A DNA stretch of 64,000 nt, from assembly GCA_965221845.1 (NCBI GenBank), contig OZ244919.1, forward strand, positions 682,001 to 746,000. The letters are read 5' to 3'. Position 1 is the stretch's first letter. The number at the start of each line of letters is the position of its first letter. Below the pieces are notes generated by a model that was given only the letters and a program-made list of their open reading frames with translations, ran no database searches and had not been told where the DNA came from. This document shows positions 63,474 through 64,000 of this stretch, piece after piece. The stretch is from JAJEFO01 sp965221845. GTDB taxonomy: Bacteria; Pseudomonadota; Alphaproteobacteria; Rhodobacterales; Rhodobacteraceae. The translations under genes were made by a program, and so were the position numbers.

Positions 63474-64000
63474 TCAGGCGCGTCCCTCGGCGAAGTCGCG
63501 GCAGGTGGCGGGCGGAAGTCCCAGCCCGATGCCGAGCAGGCTGTCGAAGGAGGCCCGTCGGTGGCGCCGGCGGTTCCAGCGGAACACGAACTCGTCGAGG
63601 CAGCGCTGGAAATGCTTCCTCCGCAGGCCGTGATGCACGCCCATGGCCCAGCGCTTGAGGTTGGAGAACACCCGGTGGACCCACGCCAGGACCTCGTGGG
63701 CCCTTCGGCCGCCGACCACCCTTTCCTCCCGCGGGCTCTCCGGCAGGCCGGCGCAGCCGCTCCAGCCGTCGGTGACGACCCGCGCGCCCGGCGCGACGGA
63801 CGCGGCGATGAAGCCGCGGAGCGCCCCGGATCCGTAGTCCCCGATGGTCCCGAGCCGGATGCGGCGCGGCGCCCCGTCCTCCGACAGCTCCACGGCGCCG
63901 GCCAGGAGGATCCTGCCGTCGGCGCCGCGGCCCCTGCCGGCCACGCCCTTCGCCCCGTCCGTTTCCGCGCCGCCGCCGTCGCGGCAGGGCACGGACGTCT
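63474..64000 (-). CDS. IS1595-family (ISXO2-like) transposase, C-terminal part (runs off window)
   Basis: The frame is open to the window edge. It reads ILLAGAVELSEDGAPRRIRL, VVTDGWSGCAGLPES, AHEVLAWVHRVFSNLKRW then AMGVHHGLRRKHFQRCLDEF and VFRWNRRRHRRASFDSLLGI, ending at 63474. The Asp-Gly-Trp, His-Arg-x-x-S-N-x-K and Glu-Phe-x-x-Arg-x-N-R motifs are those of the IS1595 DDE domain. The N-terminal zinc ribbon and the left end lie beyond the window, so intactness cannot be judged. Confidence 0.85.
   Translation of the reverse strand, partial: TSVPCRDGGGAETDGAKGVAGRGRGADGRILLAGAVELSEDGAPRRIRLGTIGDYGSGALRGFIAASVAPGARVVTDGWSGCAGLPESPREERVVGGRRAHEVLAWVHRVFSNLKRWAMGVHHGLRRKHFQRCLDEFVFRWNRRRHRRASFDSLLGIGLGLPPATCRDFAEGRA

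Overview
The window is a very GC-rich bacterial chromosome segment. Protein families and gene order point to an alphaproteobacterium, probably Rhodobacterales-like: a RodZ-like helix-turn-helix membrane protein directly upstream of ispG, an aerobic-type cobO/cobQ and cobUTS set, and orphan CoxL-like and BUD32-like proteins. This placement is inference from gene content; there is no rRNA in the window. Housekeeping genes (enolase, ispG, valS, pgk, class I aldolase, three tRNAs) alternate with dense, mostly decayed mobile DNA, as in a genome undergoing IS expansion and decay.

Layout. 1-3.0 kb: a minus-strand catabolic operon (FGGY kinase, class II aldolase, HAD phosphatase, with 4-bp stop/start overlaps at two junctions) plus a lactonase-type MBL hydrolase. 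3.2-4.8 kb: two MITEs, a secreted-protein gene thrown out of frame by a C9 tract, and an ISKra4 remnant. 5.0-16.0 kb: ordinary genes (aldolase/SDR fusion, DsbA-like, ispG, RodZ-like, M20 dipeptidase, a nonsense-broken hydrolase, tRNA-Asp, two tRNA-Val, eno). 16.3-31.5 kb: a mobile-element and defence-like island. It starts with a second secreted protein carrying a C13 tract, then a pile-up of ISKra4-type elements at one 9-bp target, one split by a degenerate group II intron and an IS5-type element. In its middle is a compact operon: a CopG-like regulator broken by a MITE, a PHP-domain/SMC-type ATPase (TrlF-like) and a Schlafen AlbA_2-like ATP-binding protein. More ISKra4, IS427-like and MITE copies follow. 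31.7-36.3 kb: DMT transporter, two overlapping cyclophilins, pgk, class I fructose-bisphosphate aldolase. 36.8-46.0 kb: adenosylcobalamin synthesis and nucleotide-loop assembly (cobO, cobQ, intact IS5-type insertion, cobD, cbiB, pduX, cobC; divergent cobU, cobT, cobS), with a probable cobalamin riboswitch ahead of cobO. 46-50.4 kb: TPP enzyme, enolase-superfamily enzyme and MFS transporter, a likely catabolic unit. 50.4-52.2 kb: a 0.68-kb tandem duplication carrying a leaderless coiled-coil membrane protein, and a decayed brnTA locus. 52.2-61.3 kb: suhB-like phosphatase, orphan CoxL-like oxidoreductase, valS, a kinase-like protein, a methyltransferase. 61.8-64 kb: a frameshifted AAA ATPase and an IS1595-type transposase running off the end.

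Most noteworthy: the RHH/PHP-ATPase/AlbA_2 operon, the two poly-C-tract secreted-protein genes each preceded by related ISKra4-type MITEs, and the serial insertion of three ISKra4-like elements at the same 9-bp sequence.
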